A DNA stretch of 14,185 bases, from the NCBI GenBank assembly GCA_030050125.1, contig JASIJN010000529.1, forward strand, positions 1 through 14,185. The letters are read 5' to 3'. Made by a program: the position numbers and the translations under genes. Below are positions 7,152 through 13,925 of this stretch, in pieces. Source of the stretch: Streptosporangiaceae bacterium (GTDB taxonomy: Bacteria > Actinomycetota > Actinomycetes > Streptosporangiales > Streptosporangiaceae). The notes under the pieces were generated by a model. It ran no database searches and was not told the origin of the DNA. It saw nothing but the letters and a program-made list of their open reading frames with translations. The number at the start of each line of letters is the position of its first letter. Position 1 is the stretch's first letter.

Positions 7152-7328
7152 ACGGACTTCCGCTCTGCCGACGGGACAGCCGCCGCGCCCGCCCTCCGGC
7201 TGGGGCAAGGCGCGTCCGGCCTGGCCGCGCGGTGCTGCGGGCGTTCCTGACGGGCACTACCGGGGCCTTGACCCCCAGCCCGCGGGAGCCCAGGGGCACG
7301 CGGGTCGAACACGACAGGAGAGGAACAG

Positions 7329-8780
7329 ATGACGGATCACCCGGCCGCCGTAGTCGCAATCGCGCCGGCCCCGCCAGCCCGCCTCCAGCCCGACGCGATC
7401 GGGGTGGCCCAAGACACTGTCATCGGCATGGCCTCCGCCGCCCCGGCGGTGTGCGTCGCGCTGACGCTGGCCTCGCTCGCCGCGGCGACGGCCTACGGCA
7501 GCGTGCCGAGCATCGTACTGACCGGCGTTCCCATGCTCATCATCGCCAACGCCTACCGGCGGCTGAACATGTGGAACGCCAACTGCGGCGCGTCGTTCGA
7601 GTGGGTCGGCCGTTCGATCAACCCGTATCTCGGATTCCTGACCGGCTGGCTGATGATCGCCGGGTACATCATCGGGGCGGTCGCGGGCGTGGAGGTCATC
7701 GGGCCGTCGGTCCTCGCCGTCTTCAGCAACAGCACCGGCAACAACTGGACGAATGTCGGCCTCGCCACCGGTGTCTCGGTGGTCATGCTGGTGATCGCGA
7801 TCGTCGGCATCCGGATCACCGCCCGCACGCAGGTCGGCATGGCGGTGATCGAGTACACGATCCTCATCGCGTTCGCGGTCGTGGGCCTGATCCTGGTGCT
7901 GCGCCACCACGCGGGCACCTACCCGATCACTAGGGGCTGGTTCAGCCTGAAGGGCGTCGGCGGGGGCGGAAGCCTGGCGGCCGGGCTGCTCATCTCGGTC
8001 TTCATCTTCAGCGGCTGGGAAGGCACGCTGTACGTCAACGAAGAGACCAAGCACCGCCGCATCAACCCCGGCCGGGCCGCCATCGTGGCGGTCATCCTGC
8101 TGACCATCATCTACGCGGTGGCGCAGCTGGGCCTGCAAGGTGTGGTGTCGCCGAAGGCGCTGCAGGCCCATTCCACCTCCGCGCTCGTCTACGTCGCCCA
8201 GGTGATCGGCGGCTCGGGCTGGGCCAAGGTGATGGCGCTGTCCCTGGCGCTGTCCGTCATCGCCGCCACCCTGACCAACATCGTGCTCACCTCCCGGATC
8301 ATCTACGGGATGGCGAGCTACCGGTCGCTGCCGGAGTTCCTGGCCACCGTGTCCCGCCGGTTCGCGACCCCGGTCGCCGCCAGCATCATCGTGGGGGTGC
8401 TCCTCATCGGGCTGACCTGGGTGTACCTGCTGGCCAGCTCGGTTCAGAACGCGTTCACCGCCGTCATCGACACCAGCGGCCTGCTGTTCGCGGCCTTCTA
8501 CATCCTCACCGCGCTGGCCACGATGGTGTACTACCGGCGCCGCGTCGTCACCAGCCTCTGGGACGCGCTGATCCTGTTCATCCTGCCGCTCGGCGCCGCG
8601 GGGTTCTTGGGCTGGATCATCTACAAGTCCTGCCAGAGCGCGCCGCTCCCGCAGAACATGTCCCTGGTGGGCGTCGTCGTGCTCGGCGTCCTCCTGATGT
8701 TCGTCGCCCGCTACGTCCTGCGGTCGCCGTTCTTCCAGATCCCGCGGGAGAGCTACGGAGGTCGGAAGCGGCGGCACTGA
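7329..8780 (+). CDS. APC-superfamily amino acid/amine permease (second copy)
   Basis: A 483-residue transporter with about 12 membrane spans, paralogous to the permease at 1640-3121. TM1 carries TVIGMASAAPAVCVALT (30-46). The loop RLNMWNANCGASFEWVGRSI (78-97) and the block FSGWEGTLYVNEETKHRRIN (227-246) followed by PGRA match the first copy closely in order and spacing. It belongs to the amino acid-polyamine-organocation superfamily and likely imports an amino acid or amine with protons. AGGAG at 7316-7320 with 8-nt spacing fixes the ATG. It is a single-gene unit here: nothing follows on the same strand before the convergent GNAT gene 32 bp away. Different residues around TM6 (EGT versus DTS) hint at a different substrate from the first copy, an inference only. 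Confidence 0.92.
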   Translation: MTDHPAAVVAIAPAPPARLQPDAIGVAQDTVIGMASAAPAVCVALTLASLAAATAYGSVPSIVLTGVPMLIIANAYRRLNMWNANCGASFEWVGRSINPYLGFLTGWLMIAGYIIGAVAGVEVIGPSVLAVFSNSTGNNWTNVGLATGVSVVMLVIAIVGIRITARTQVGMAVIEYTILIAFAVVGLILVLRHHAGTYPITRGWFSLKGVGGGGSLAAGLLISVFIFSGWEGTLYVNEETKHRRINPGRAAIVAVILLTIIYAVAQLGLQGVVSPKALQAHSTSALVYVAQVIGGSGWAKVMALSLALSVIAATLTNIVLTSRIIYGMASYRSLPEFLATVSRRFATPVAASIIVGVLLIGLTWVYLLASSVQNAFTAVIDTSGLLFAAFYILTALATMVYYRRRVVTSLWDALILFILPLGAAGFLGWIIYKSCQSAPLPQNMSLVGVVVLGVLLMFVARYVLRSPFFQIPRESYGGRKRRH

Positions 8781-8787
8781 CAACCGC

Positions 8788-8802
8788 CCGCCTGCGCGGC
8801 GG
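8788..8802. terminator. Weak bidirectional stem between convergent genes
   Basis: CCGCC-tgcgc-GGCGG forms a perfect 5-bp GC stem in the 32-bp gap between the permease stop and the convergent GNAT stop. There is no T run on either side, so intrinsic termination would be inefficient at best. It is reported because the position fits a shared terminator. Confidence 0.25.
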
Positions 8803-8812
8803 CGCGGCGACG

Positions 8813-9790
8813 TCAGCGGATGGCGCGGGCCGGCCTGGCCTCCCACGAGGTCCACAAGGGCCGGTATCCCTGCCGGCTCCAGAACGGCGCCGACAGCGGG
8901 TTCAACTGTCCGTAGTGCAGCAGCACCGCCGCCACGCCGGATGCCTCCATCTCCCGGTGGGCCTCGGCGACCATCGCGGCGCCGAGGCCGCCGCCCCGGT
9001 CACCCGGCGAGACGATCATCTGCATGAGGTAGGCGGCGGGCGCCGCGCGGACCAACGGCGCGACCCAGCCCGCGTCCTGCGGAGGCTCGGCGGACAGCAG
9101 GCCAACGGCGGCACCGTCCCGCTCGGCCAGCCACGTCCACGATCCGGGGACGTCGAGCAGCCGGGCGGCATAGCGGCGCAGCGCCTCGTCCGCGCCGGGG
9201 CGCTCGATCACGCAATCGAAGTGCGCGTCGAACCGCATCAGTTCCAGCCCTAGGCGAACCACCTCGTCGAGGTCGGCGGGGCCCGCCCGCCTGATTCGCA
9301 CCTGGCCCGGCCGGCCCGCTTTCCCGGCCTCCTCGCTGGGCCGGCGCGACGCACCATCCCGCGGCCCGCGGTGGCGGCCAGTGGTGCGCACCGCGGCGAC
9401 CGTCAGCGGCGTGAGCCCGTGCCTGAGCAGGGCACTGACCCCGCCGATGTCGCGGCTGGGCCAGGCCACCACGGCCGCGGTGTCCTGCTCTCCGGCGCCA
9501 GGGACGTGGCCCAGATGGTCCCGCCACAGCGACAGCAGCCGGTCCAGCGCCGCCGCGACGTCCGGTCCCGGGATCTGGGCGGTGAGCTGGTACCGGCGGG
9601 CCGCCCCCCAGCACAGGTCCAGCGAGCCCGCGGTCCCCTCCCAGTGCTGGCATGTCCCGATCGCGGCCGCCTCCCCGCCCGCCCCCTCCACGACGATGTC
9701 CGCCCCGCACCCCCGCGGCCGGGCCGACGGCGGCAGCAGCGGATCGATGGCCTGCCAGCGCCGGGTCACCATCGCGCTGATGCCGCTCAT
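8813..9790 (-). CDS. GNAT-family N-acetyltransferase with an N-terminal degenerate GNAT-like half
   Basis: A protein of 325 residues from the ATG at 9790. The C-terminal half (from VRIRRAGPADLDEVVRL to FWSRQGYRPLW) is a complete GNAT domain. Motif A, MQMIVSPGDRGGGLGAAMV, carries the R-G-G-G-L-G acetyl-CoA pyrophosphate loop, and motif B ends in NPLSAPFWSRQGY. The N-terminal ~140 residues contain GGVSALLRHGLTPLTVAAVR, typical of the end of a GNAT fold but without an acetyl-CoA loop, so this looks like a tandem GNAT with one inactive half. A GTG two codons upstream overlaps the preceding TGA (GTGA); I prefer the ATG, which has GGCGAG five bases upstream. Either way it is coupled to the NB-ARC/TPR gene. 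The acceptor substrate is unknown. Confidence 0.85.
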   Translation of the reverse strand: MSGISAMVTRRWQAIDPLLPPSARPRGCGADIVVEGAGGEAAAIGTCQHWEGTAGSLDLCWGAARRYQLTAQIPGPDVAAALDRLLSLWRDHLGHVPGAGEQDTAAVVAWPSRDIGGVSALLRHGLTPLTVAAVRTTGRHRGPRDGASRRPSEEAGKAGRPGQVRIRRAGPADLDEVVRLGLELMRFDAHFDCVIERPGADEALRRYAARLLDVPGSWTWLAERDGAAVGLLSAEPPQDAGWVAPLVRAAPAAYLMQMIVSPGDRGGGLGAAMVAEAHREMEASGVAAVLLHYGQLNPLSAPFWSRQGYRPLWTSWEARPARAIR

Positions 9791-9792
9791 GG

Positions 9793-11982
9793 TCACTCGC
9801 CGGCGATGTTTGTCAGGCTCTCCCGCACGGTCGCGGTCAACGGGTCGTCGGCCGGCAGGTTCCGCTCGCAGCGTTCGATGATGTCGCGGAGCGTGGACCT
9901 GGCGTCGCTGAGGCGGCCGACCGTGTAATAGGCGTTCGCCAGGTTCGCCCGGCGGGCCAGGGTCTCCCGGGCATCGGGGCCGAGGACGCGCTCATAGCCC
10001 TGGCAGGCCTGCTCGTGAAGCTGAACGGCCAGCGCCATCCGGCCGGCCGAGTGGTATGCGGAGGCCAGGCTGGCGCGGGCCACTATGGTGTCGAGCATGT
10101 CGGCGCCCTGAACCTTCTCCCGATCCGAAAGCAACCTCTTCAGCTGGGAGATCGCGTCCTTCACCCGGCCGTCAGCCAGGTAGGCCTCGGCCAGCCGCTG
10201 ACGGGTGGTCATGGTATCGAGATGCCGCAGTCCCTGGACTCGCTCGCGGTCGGCGAGCGTGCGCCGGTACAGGCCGATCGCCTCCTCGGCCTTGCCCGCG
10301 CTGAGGCACGCGATGGCGAGTTCCTCGCGCGCGGCCAGGGTCTCCGGGCGGTCGGCCCCGAGAACCTGCTCGCACTCGCCCGCCGCCTCTTCCAGGATGG
10401 GGAGCGCGGCGTCCGCCTGCCCCGCGGCCACGAAGGCACGACCGAGATCGATCCGGGCCGCGATGGTGTCAGGGTGATCCCGCCCCAGCAAGCGGGCCCG
10501 GCCGGCGAGAACCCACTGGCTCCACCTGACGGCATCCTCCGTCTGCCCCGCGGTCACGAGCGCCGCGGCCAGGCGGGCCCCGGCCGCCAGCGTGTCGGCG
10601 CTGCCGGACCCGAGAATCCGGTCATTGGCCTCGGCCAGGTCGCGCCAGTAAGCGACGGCCTCGCCGGTCATCCGCGCGCTGTCCAGGCTCTGCCCGGCCC
10701 GCACCAGCGCCGGGTGAACGCCGCCCTCCGACCACAGCACGTCTCCGGCCGCTCGCCACAGGCTTGCGGCACACGCCCGCAGGCTCTCGGCGAGCCAGGC
10801 CTGTGGCTCCGCGGCCGGCCACACCTCGAGCAGCGCGTCCGCCGCCGCCCTGGCCGCCAGCTCGGCCACCCGTTTGGGCGTCGCCGCTCGGATCGCCGCC
10901 TGAACCACCGATCCCATCCGGGCCGTCGGCGGCGTCGTGGCCGGATCGACGATCAGCAGGCCGACCCGCTCCAGGCTGAGCAGCGCCCGCCAGGCCCGGC
11001 TCGGGTCCATCGGGGATTTCGTCCCGACGGAGAGATACTCGCACGTGGCCGCCGCGGTGAAGACCTCGCCCGGGATCGCGTGGCCGTCCAGCAGCGCGGC
11101 CAGCGCCAGGAGATATTGTCCGCCGCCACCGGGCGCCAGCCGCTCGGCCTGCTCCACGGAGATGGTCCAGGTGACCGCGGCCGCCCCCTGCTCGTGGTCG
11201 GCGGCCTCGGCCAGATGGGCCCGCCGCTGGGCGAAAAAGTCCCGGTAATCACGGCACGAAAGACCCGAGCTGGCGATCACCGCGCTGGCCTGGAAGAGCG
11301 CCGGAGGCTCGCAGCCCAGGTCCGCGACGAGGTCGATCGCCCCGATGCGCTGGTCCGGGTCCGCGGTGAGGCGGCCCATGAGGTAGCTCAGCGCCTCGCG
11401 GGTGCTGAATTCGCGCAGCTGGAGAGCGAGTGCCGGGTGGTCACCGGGCACGGCAGCCGGGTTCGTGGTGGTGATCAGGGTCCGCCCGCCCGGCCCGGCC
11501 GGCCACAGCCCCTCGATGTCCTCCACGTTGCGCAGGTCGTCAAGCACGACGAGCCAGGACCGGTTGGTCTCGCCGAGCCAGCCGACGAAATGGCTGGCCA
11601 CGGATTCAGCGTCGCCAACGTGGTCGGACTTGATCGCCGCCGCCGCTTCCATGAACCCGGACAGCACCGACCGCCGGCTCGTGGCCACCACCCAGACCAG
11701 CAGGTCCAGCCCGCCCGACCGCCACAGCGACTCGGCGGAGTACACGGCCAGCTGGGTCTTGCCGCAGGAACTCAGCCAATCCCGCGGGCCGGCCGTCGCG
11801 GCCCGGCCGGGCCCCAGCACCACGGTGGCGCCGGGAGCCAGCGCGGCGCCGAGATCTGGCGCGGACTCCGTCCTGACACTGAAGCCGTCGGCCAGCGGCG
11901 GTATCGCACCCGACCTCACCGGCCATGCCGCAGTCTGGGCCCGCGACGCTACGCGCCCAACGGCTGTCACCTGGCTGTCCAT
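9793..11982 (-). CDS. NB-ARC-like NTPase with C-terminal tetratricopeptide repeats
   Basis: A 729-residue STAND-type protein. After the conserved lead IPPLADGF (27-34), the P loop is WLSSCGKTQLA (69-79): GKT is intact but the first Gly of GxxxxGK is Trp. Walker B is SWLVVLDD (142-149), and TLITTTNPAAV (168-178) is the sensor-like strand. A middle winged-helix-like region reaches about 400. The C terminus has six consecutive 42-residue TPRs, each beginning (D/E)T(L/I/M) and ending near a G-D/A-x-P turn, plus a partial seventh. Such proteins act as nucleotide-switched scaffolds in signalling or defence. The ATG at 11982 has no ribosome site. GGGAGG lies near an in-frame ATG at 12006, but a TAG at 11991-11989 separates that from the gene. 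The true start may therefore be internal or leaderless. It forms an operon with the GNAT gene. Confidence 0.88.
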   Translation of the reverse strand: MDSQVTAVGRVASRAQTAAWPVRSGAIPPLADGFSVRTESAPDLGAALAPGATVVLGPGRAATAGPRDWLSSCGKTQLAVYSAESLWRSGGLDLLVWVVATSRRSVLSGFMEAAAAIKSDHVGDAESVASHFVGWLGETNRSWLVVLDDLRNVEDIEGLWPAGPGGRTLITTTNPAAVPGDHPALALQLREFSTREALSYLMGRLTADPDQRIGAIDLVADLGCEPPALFQASAVIASSGLSCRDYRDFFAQRRAHLAEAADHEQGAAAVTWTISVEQAERLAPGGGGQYLLALAALLDGHAIPGEVFTAAATCEYLSVGTKSPMDPSRAWRALLSLERVGLLIVDPATTPPTARMGSVVQAAIRAATPKRVAELAARAAADALLEVWPAAEPQAWLAESLRACAASLWRAAGDVLWSEGGVHPALVRAGQSLDSARMTGEAVAYWRDLAEANDRILGSGSADTLAAGARLAAALVTAGQTEDAVRWSQWVLAGRARLLGRDHPDTIAARIDLGRAFVAAGQADAALPILEEAAGECEQVLGADRPETLAAREELAIACLSAGKAEEAIGLYRRTLADRERVQGLRHLDTMTTRQRLAEAYLADGRVKDAISQLKRLLSDREKVQGADMLDTIVARASLASAYHSAGRMALAVQLHEQACQGYERVLGPDARETLARRANLANAYYTVGRLSDARSTLRDIIERCERNLPADDPLTATVRESLTNIAGE

Positions 11983-12334
11983 GGGCCGCTACCCGCGATC
12001 AACCATTTTGCACCGGAACCTCCCTGCAGCCCCGCCCTGGCGCAGCCAATAACGATACGGCAGTCGACCGGGCTGAGAACTTATCTAGGCGCAAATCCTG
12101 TCGACATCCGCCGGACGCCAGGCATAGGGAGAAAGTTCATGCGACGCACCAGCGAGGCGCCGGCCGTTGCCTGCCGCCGTCCGGCCGGCCGGTCCCGCGG
12201 GCTCGCTTCGGTCCCGGCTCGCCGGCGCCGCCTTCCCTCGCATGGCCGGGCCGGCTCTGCCCTCTCGCGTGTCCGGGCCGGCTTGTTGCGCCGCTGCCGG
12301 CCTCGGGCCGCGACCCGGTGGGCAGCGCTACGGT

Positions 12335-12392
12335 CGCCGGAGGATAATCCGGCGGGAGGAGAATGGCCATTACGGTGAGAATTCGCCCGTAA
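12335..12392. promoter_or_regulatory. Hairpin plus 23-bp inverted repeat flanking a 9-codon mini-ORF
   Basis: At 12335-12354, CGCCGGA and TCCGGCG form a 7-bp stem over a 6-nt loop. Immediately after comes GGGAGGA and a tiny frame (MAITVRIRP, ATG at 12363). Its body is an inverted repeat, TTACGG (12370-12375) and CCGTAA (12387-12392), with an 11-nt spacer. The spacing from GGGAGG to ATG is only about 3 nt, so translation is doubtful. The inverted repeat has operator-like geometry; the regulator and target are unknown. Confidence 0.25.
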
Positions 12393-12432
12393 CCTTGTTC
12401 GCCCGGACGACGACGCCGCGTAGAACAACGCT

Positions 12433-12446
12433 ACCGCGATCGCGGT
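12433..12446. repeat. Perfect 14-bp palindrome
   Basis: ACCGCGATCGCGGT is fully symmetric and contains GCGATCGC. It lies in the gene-free stretch between the divergent NB-ARC and hpnC genes. It may be a protein-binding site or only a chance GC-rich palindrome. Confidence 0.3.
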
Positions 12447-12726
12447 CACGTCCGGGCCGGGCGTGGCGAAGCGCCGCGCCGCAACCGGGCCGGCGCGAAA
12501 TGGCGCCAGCTTCATTCGCGGGCGGGCGGGTCGCCGACGTTGGATCCGGCCGGGACCGCGAGAGCACGGGCTGGCGTGCGGGCGGTGGCCCGCACGAGGG
12601 GCGACCCAGGCCGGTCCAAGGGCAGCCGGGCGAGTGGTACGCGGTGAACGTCATGGTTCGCGACGTATCCTGGAGCGGCGGCGGGCCTCGGCGGATACCC
12701 CGATCGCGCCTGGCGCGCAACCGGGA

Positions 12727-12801
12727 TATGACAATGACGTCAGCCTTCAAGGGCGTATGACATAGACGTCAGCTAATGAAAGATATGACAGGGACGTCAG
12801 C
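12727..12801 (+). repeat. Three direct copies of an 18-nt motif upstream of hpnC
   Basis: TATGACA-NN-GACGTCAGC occurs without mismatch at 12727-12744, 12756-12773 and 12784-12801; only the two middle bases vary (AT, TA, GG). The start-to-start distances are 29 and 28 bp. Copies 2 and 3 also share the following TA and a GA four bases further on. Each contains the palindrome GACGTC; in copy 1 it is TGACGTCA. The regular phasing and position before hpnC suggest a tandem binding site for a transcription factor. The motif lies in a locally AT-rich stretch. Confidence 0.8.
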
Positions 12802-12829
12802 TATTGATTTGCATGCCCGGCGCTATATG
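12801..12829 (+). promoter_or_regulatory. Candidate promoter of the hpnC operon
   Basis: TATATG at 12824-12829 is the best -10-like hexamer downstream of the repeat array. With 17-nt spacing the -35 would be CTATTG (12801-12806), a poor match; TTGATT at 12804-12809 is better but only 14 nt away. A poor -35 directly abutting repeat copy 3 is what an activator-dependent promoter would look like. Transcription would begin near 12835, just before the first leader hairpin. Confidence 0.3.
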
Positions 12830-12836
12830 GCCGCCC

Positions 12837-12935
12837 GTGTCCTGCGAGGCAGGACGCTAGTAGGCCCCGCCCTATAACACGATCCGGTCGCCAGTGCAAA
12901 CCGGAGGGAAAAGGCGACGCGGCCGTCAGCTGACG
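12837..12935 (+). ncRNA. Structured 5' leader of hpnC, candidate cis-regulatory RNA
   Basis: A 9-bp stem (one G-U) at 12837-12857 has arms GTGTCCTGC and GCAGGACGC over a GAG loop. Downstream, two stems compete for the same bases. TCCGGT (12883-12888) pairs with ACCGGA (12900-12905), while GTCGCC (12887-12892) pairs with GGCGAC (12913-12918). The purine-rich GGAGGGAAAA (12903-12912) lies across the switch. A third element, the perfect palindrome CGTCAGCTGACG, is at 12924-12935. A hopC RNA motif has, to my recollection, been described by comparative genomics upstream of hopanoid genes in actinobacteria. I cannot check its consensus here, so identity with that motif is only a suggestion. Confidence 0.35.
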
Positions 12936-12946
12936 CTCATGTCATT
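12924..12946 (-). repeat. Inverted fourth copy of the hpnC-upstream motif with a 12-bp palindrome
   Basis: Read on the minus strand from 12946 to 12929, AATGACATGAGCGTCAGC matches the 18-nt motif of the upstream array at 13 of its 16 fixed positions, with identical length. Its CGTCAGC end overlaps a plus-strand CGTCAGC to form the palindrome CGTCAGCTGACG at 12924-12935. It lies about 15 nt before the widest hpnC start, downstream of the candidate promoter, so binding here could act as a roadblock or loop with the array. Confidence 0.45.
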
Positions 12947-12961
12947 ATTTGCATTTCAAAT

Positions 12962-13921
12962 GTGGTCTGTGCCCCAATAGAGATCGTGGCAAGCGACGGG
13001 ACGACGGCGCGCGGCGAGCTCAGCCTCCGGCAGCCAGCCGCGACGATGGGAGCTGCCGTCGATGCGGTCGATCCAGGTGCCGCGCGGGCGGCCGGGGAGA
13101 ACTTCCCCGTCGCCCTGAGAATGCTGCCCACCGGCCGCCGCCGGTACCTGATGGCCGTCTACCGCTTCGCCCGGACGACCGACGACGTCGGGGATCAGGC
13201 GCCGCCGGAGCAGCGCATGCGGCTGCTCGATGACCTCGAGGCCGACGTGCGCCGCCTGTATGCCGGTGGCGCGGATGAGCCAGGCCGGGGCGGTGACGGC
13301 GCTGAGCCGCGGAGCAGGGTGGTGCGCAGGCTGGGGCCCGCGGTGACCGAGTGCGGGATCCCGATGCAGCCGTTCCTCGACCTGGTCGAGGCGAACCGGC
13401 AGGACCAGGTGGTGTCCCGCTACCGGGCCTTCGACGACCTGCTCGGCTATTGCCGCCTGTCGGCCAACCCGGTGGGCCGGATCGTGCTCCACGTGTTCGG
13501 CAGCTTCACCGAGCAGCGCGCCGAGCTGTCCGACGCCGTCTGCACCGGGCTGCAACTCGCCGAGCACTGGCAGGACGTGGCCGAGGACCTGCGCGCGGGC
13601 CGCGTCTACCTGCCGGGTCAGGACATGGACGCCTTCGGCTGCACGGAGCGGGACCTGGCCAGGGCGAGCGCCCCGCCGCAGGTGCGCGAGCTGATCGCGT
13701 TCGAGACCGGGCGGGCCAGGGAACTACTTGACGCCGGGGCCCCGCTGATCGGCACGCTGCGCGGCGCGGCGCGGCTGGCCGTGGCCGGCTACGTGGCCGG
13801 GGGGCGGGCCGCGCTGGCGGCGATCGCCGCCGCGGGTCATGACGTGCTGAGCCAGACGCCACGGCCGGGCAAGCGGCGCCTGGCCGGCGAGCTGGCCCTG
13901 GCCTACGCTAGGGGGCGGTGA
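12962..13921 (+). CDS. hpnC: Hydroxysqualene synthase HpnC (squalene/phytoene synthase family)
   Basis: Up to 319 residues. The trans-prenyltransferase fold begins at ENFPVALRMLP (46-56), typical for HpnC. The first aspartate motif is RTTDDVGD (71-78) and the second is EHWQDVAEDLRAGRVYLP (201-218). In the known three-enzyme route HpnD makes presqualene diphosphate from two farnesyl diphosphates, HpnC converts it to hydroxysqualene, and HpnE reduces this to squalene, the substrate for hopanoid cyclisation. The start is unresolved. The widest frame opens at a GTG at 12962 without a ribosome site, and the first 28 codons use several unusual codons. An ATG at 13046 leaves 17 residues before ENFPV and fits relatives better. 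The gene ends 4 nt before hpnD, a typical hpnCD operon order. Confidence 0.92.
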   Translation: MVCAPIEIVASDGTTARGELSLRQPAATMGAAVDAVDPGAARAAGENFPVALRMLPTGRRRYLMAVYRFARTTDDVGDQAPPEQRMRLLDDLEADVRRLYAGGADEPGRGGDGAEPRSRVVRRLGPAVTECGIPMQPFLDLVEANRQDQVVSRYRAFDDLLGYCRLSANPVGRIVLHVFGSFTEQRAELSDAVCTGLQLAEHWQDVAEDLRAGRVYLPGQDMDAFGCTERDLARASAPPQVRELIAFETGRARELLDAGAPLIGTLRGAARLAVAGYVAGGRAALAAIAAAGHDVLSQTPRPGKRRLAGELALAYARGR

Positions 13922-13925
13922 CGCG

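Larger units (their letters stand above)
6347..7328. other. Intergenic region between cvnA and the second APC permease, no convincing gene
   Basis: About 980 bp without a recognisable protein on either strand. The open frames present encode Arg/Pro/Gly-rich or compositionally odd translations with no family resemblance and no ribosome site. It must contain the leftward promoter of cvnA and the rightward promoter of the permease. Features seen are a palindrome beside the cvnA ribosome site, an AT-rich stretch at about 6850-6935 that contrasts sharply with its surroundings, a 16-bp inverted repeat at 6935-6950, and three hairpins at 7004-7151. I could not assign confident -35/-10 pairs. Confidence 0.6.
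11983..12961. other. Intergenic region between the NB-ARC/TPR gene and hpnC, no convincing gene
   Basis: About 980 bp between divergent genes. Open frames on both strands encode low-complexity Arg/Pro/Gly/Ala-rich strings without ribosome sites or recognisable domains. The left half must hold the leftward NB-ARC promoter. The middle has several symmetric elements (12335-12354, 12370-12392, 12433-12446). The last 240 bp hold the repeat array, a candidate promoter and RNA hairpins described separately. Composition becomes noticeably more AT-rich from about 12725. Confidence 0.6.

Noticed and set aside
10015..12378. A 787-codon open frame on the plus strand antisense to the NB-ARC/TPR gene
   Set aside because: The opposite strand has P loop, Walker B and six TPRs; this translation has no family signature and runs across the gene's upstream region without a ribosome site.
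12167..12760. A 197-codon plus-strand frame upstream of hpnC and a 126-codon minus-strand frame overlapping it
   Set aside because: Translations are low-complexity Arg/Pro/Gly strings that run into the regulatory repeat array; no start signal or homology visible.
12727..12801. The triple repeat considered as a CRISPR array
   Set aside because: The repeat is only 18 nt with 10-11 nt between copies, far shorter than CRISPR repeats and spacers, there are only three copies, and no cas-like gene is present.
12890..12925. Resemblance to a cyclic-di-GMP (GEMM) riboswitch because of GCAAACC followed later by GACGC
   Set aside because: The conserved AAAGCC after GACGC and the paired stem with its GAAA tetraloop are missing; the match is limited to short words.
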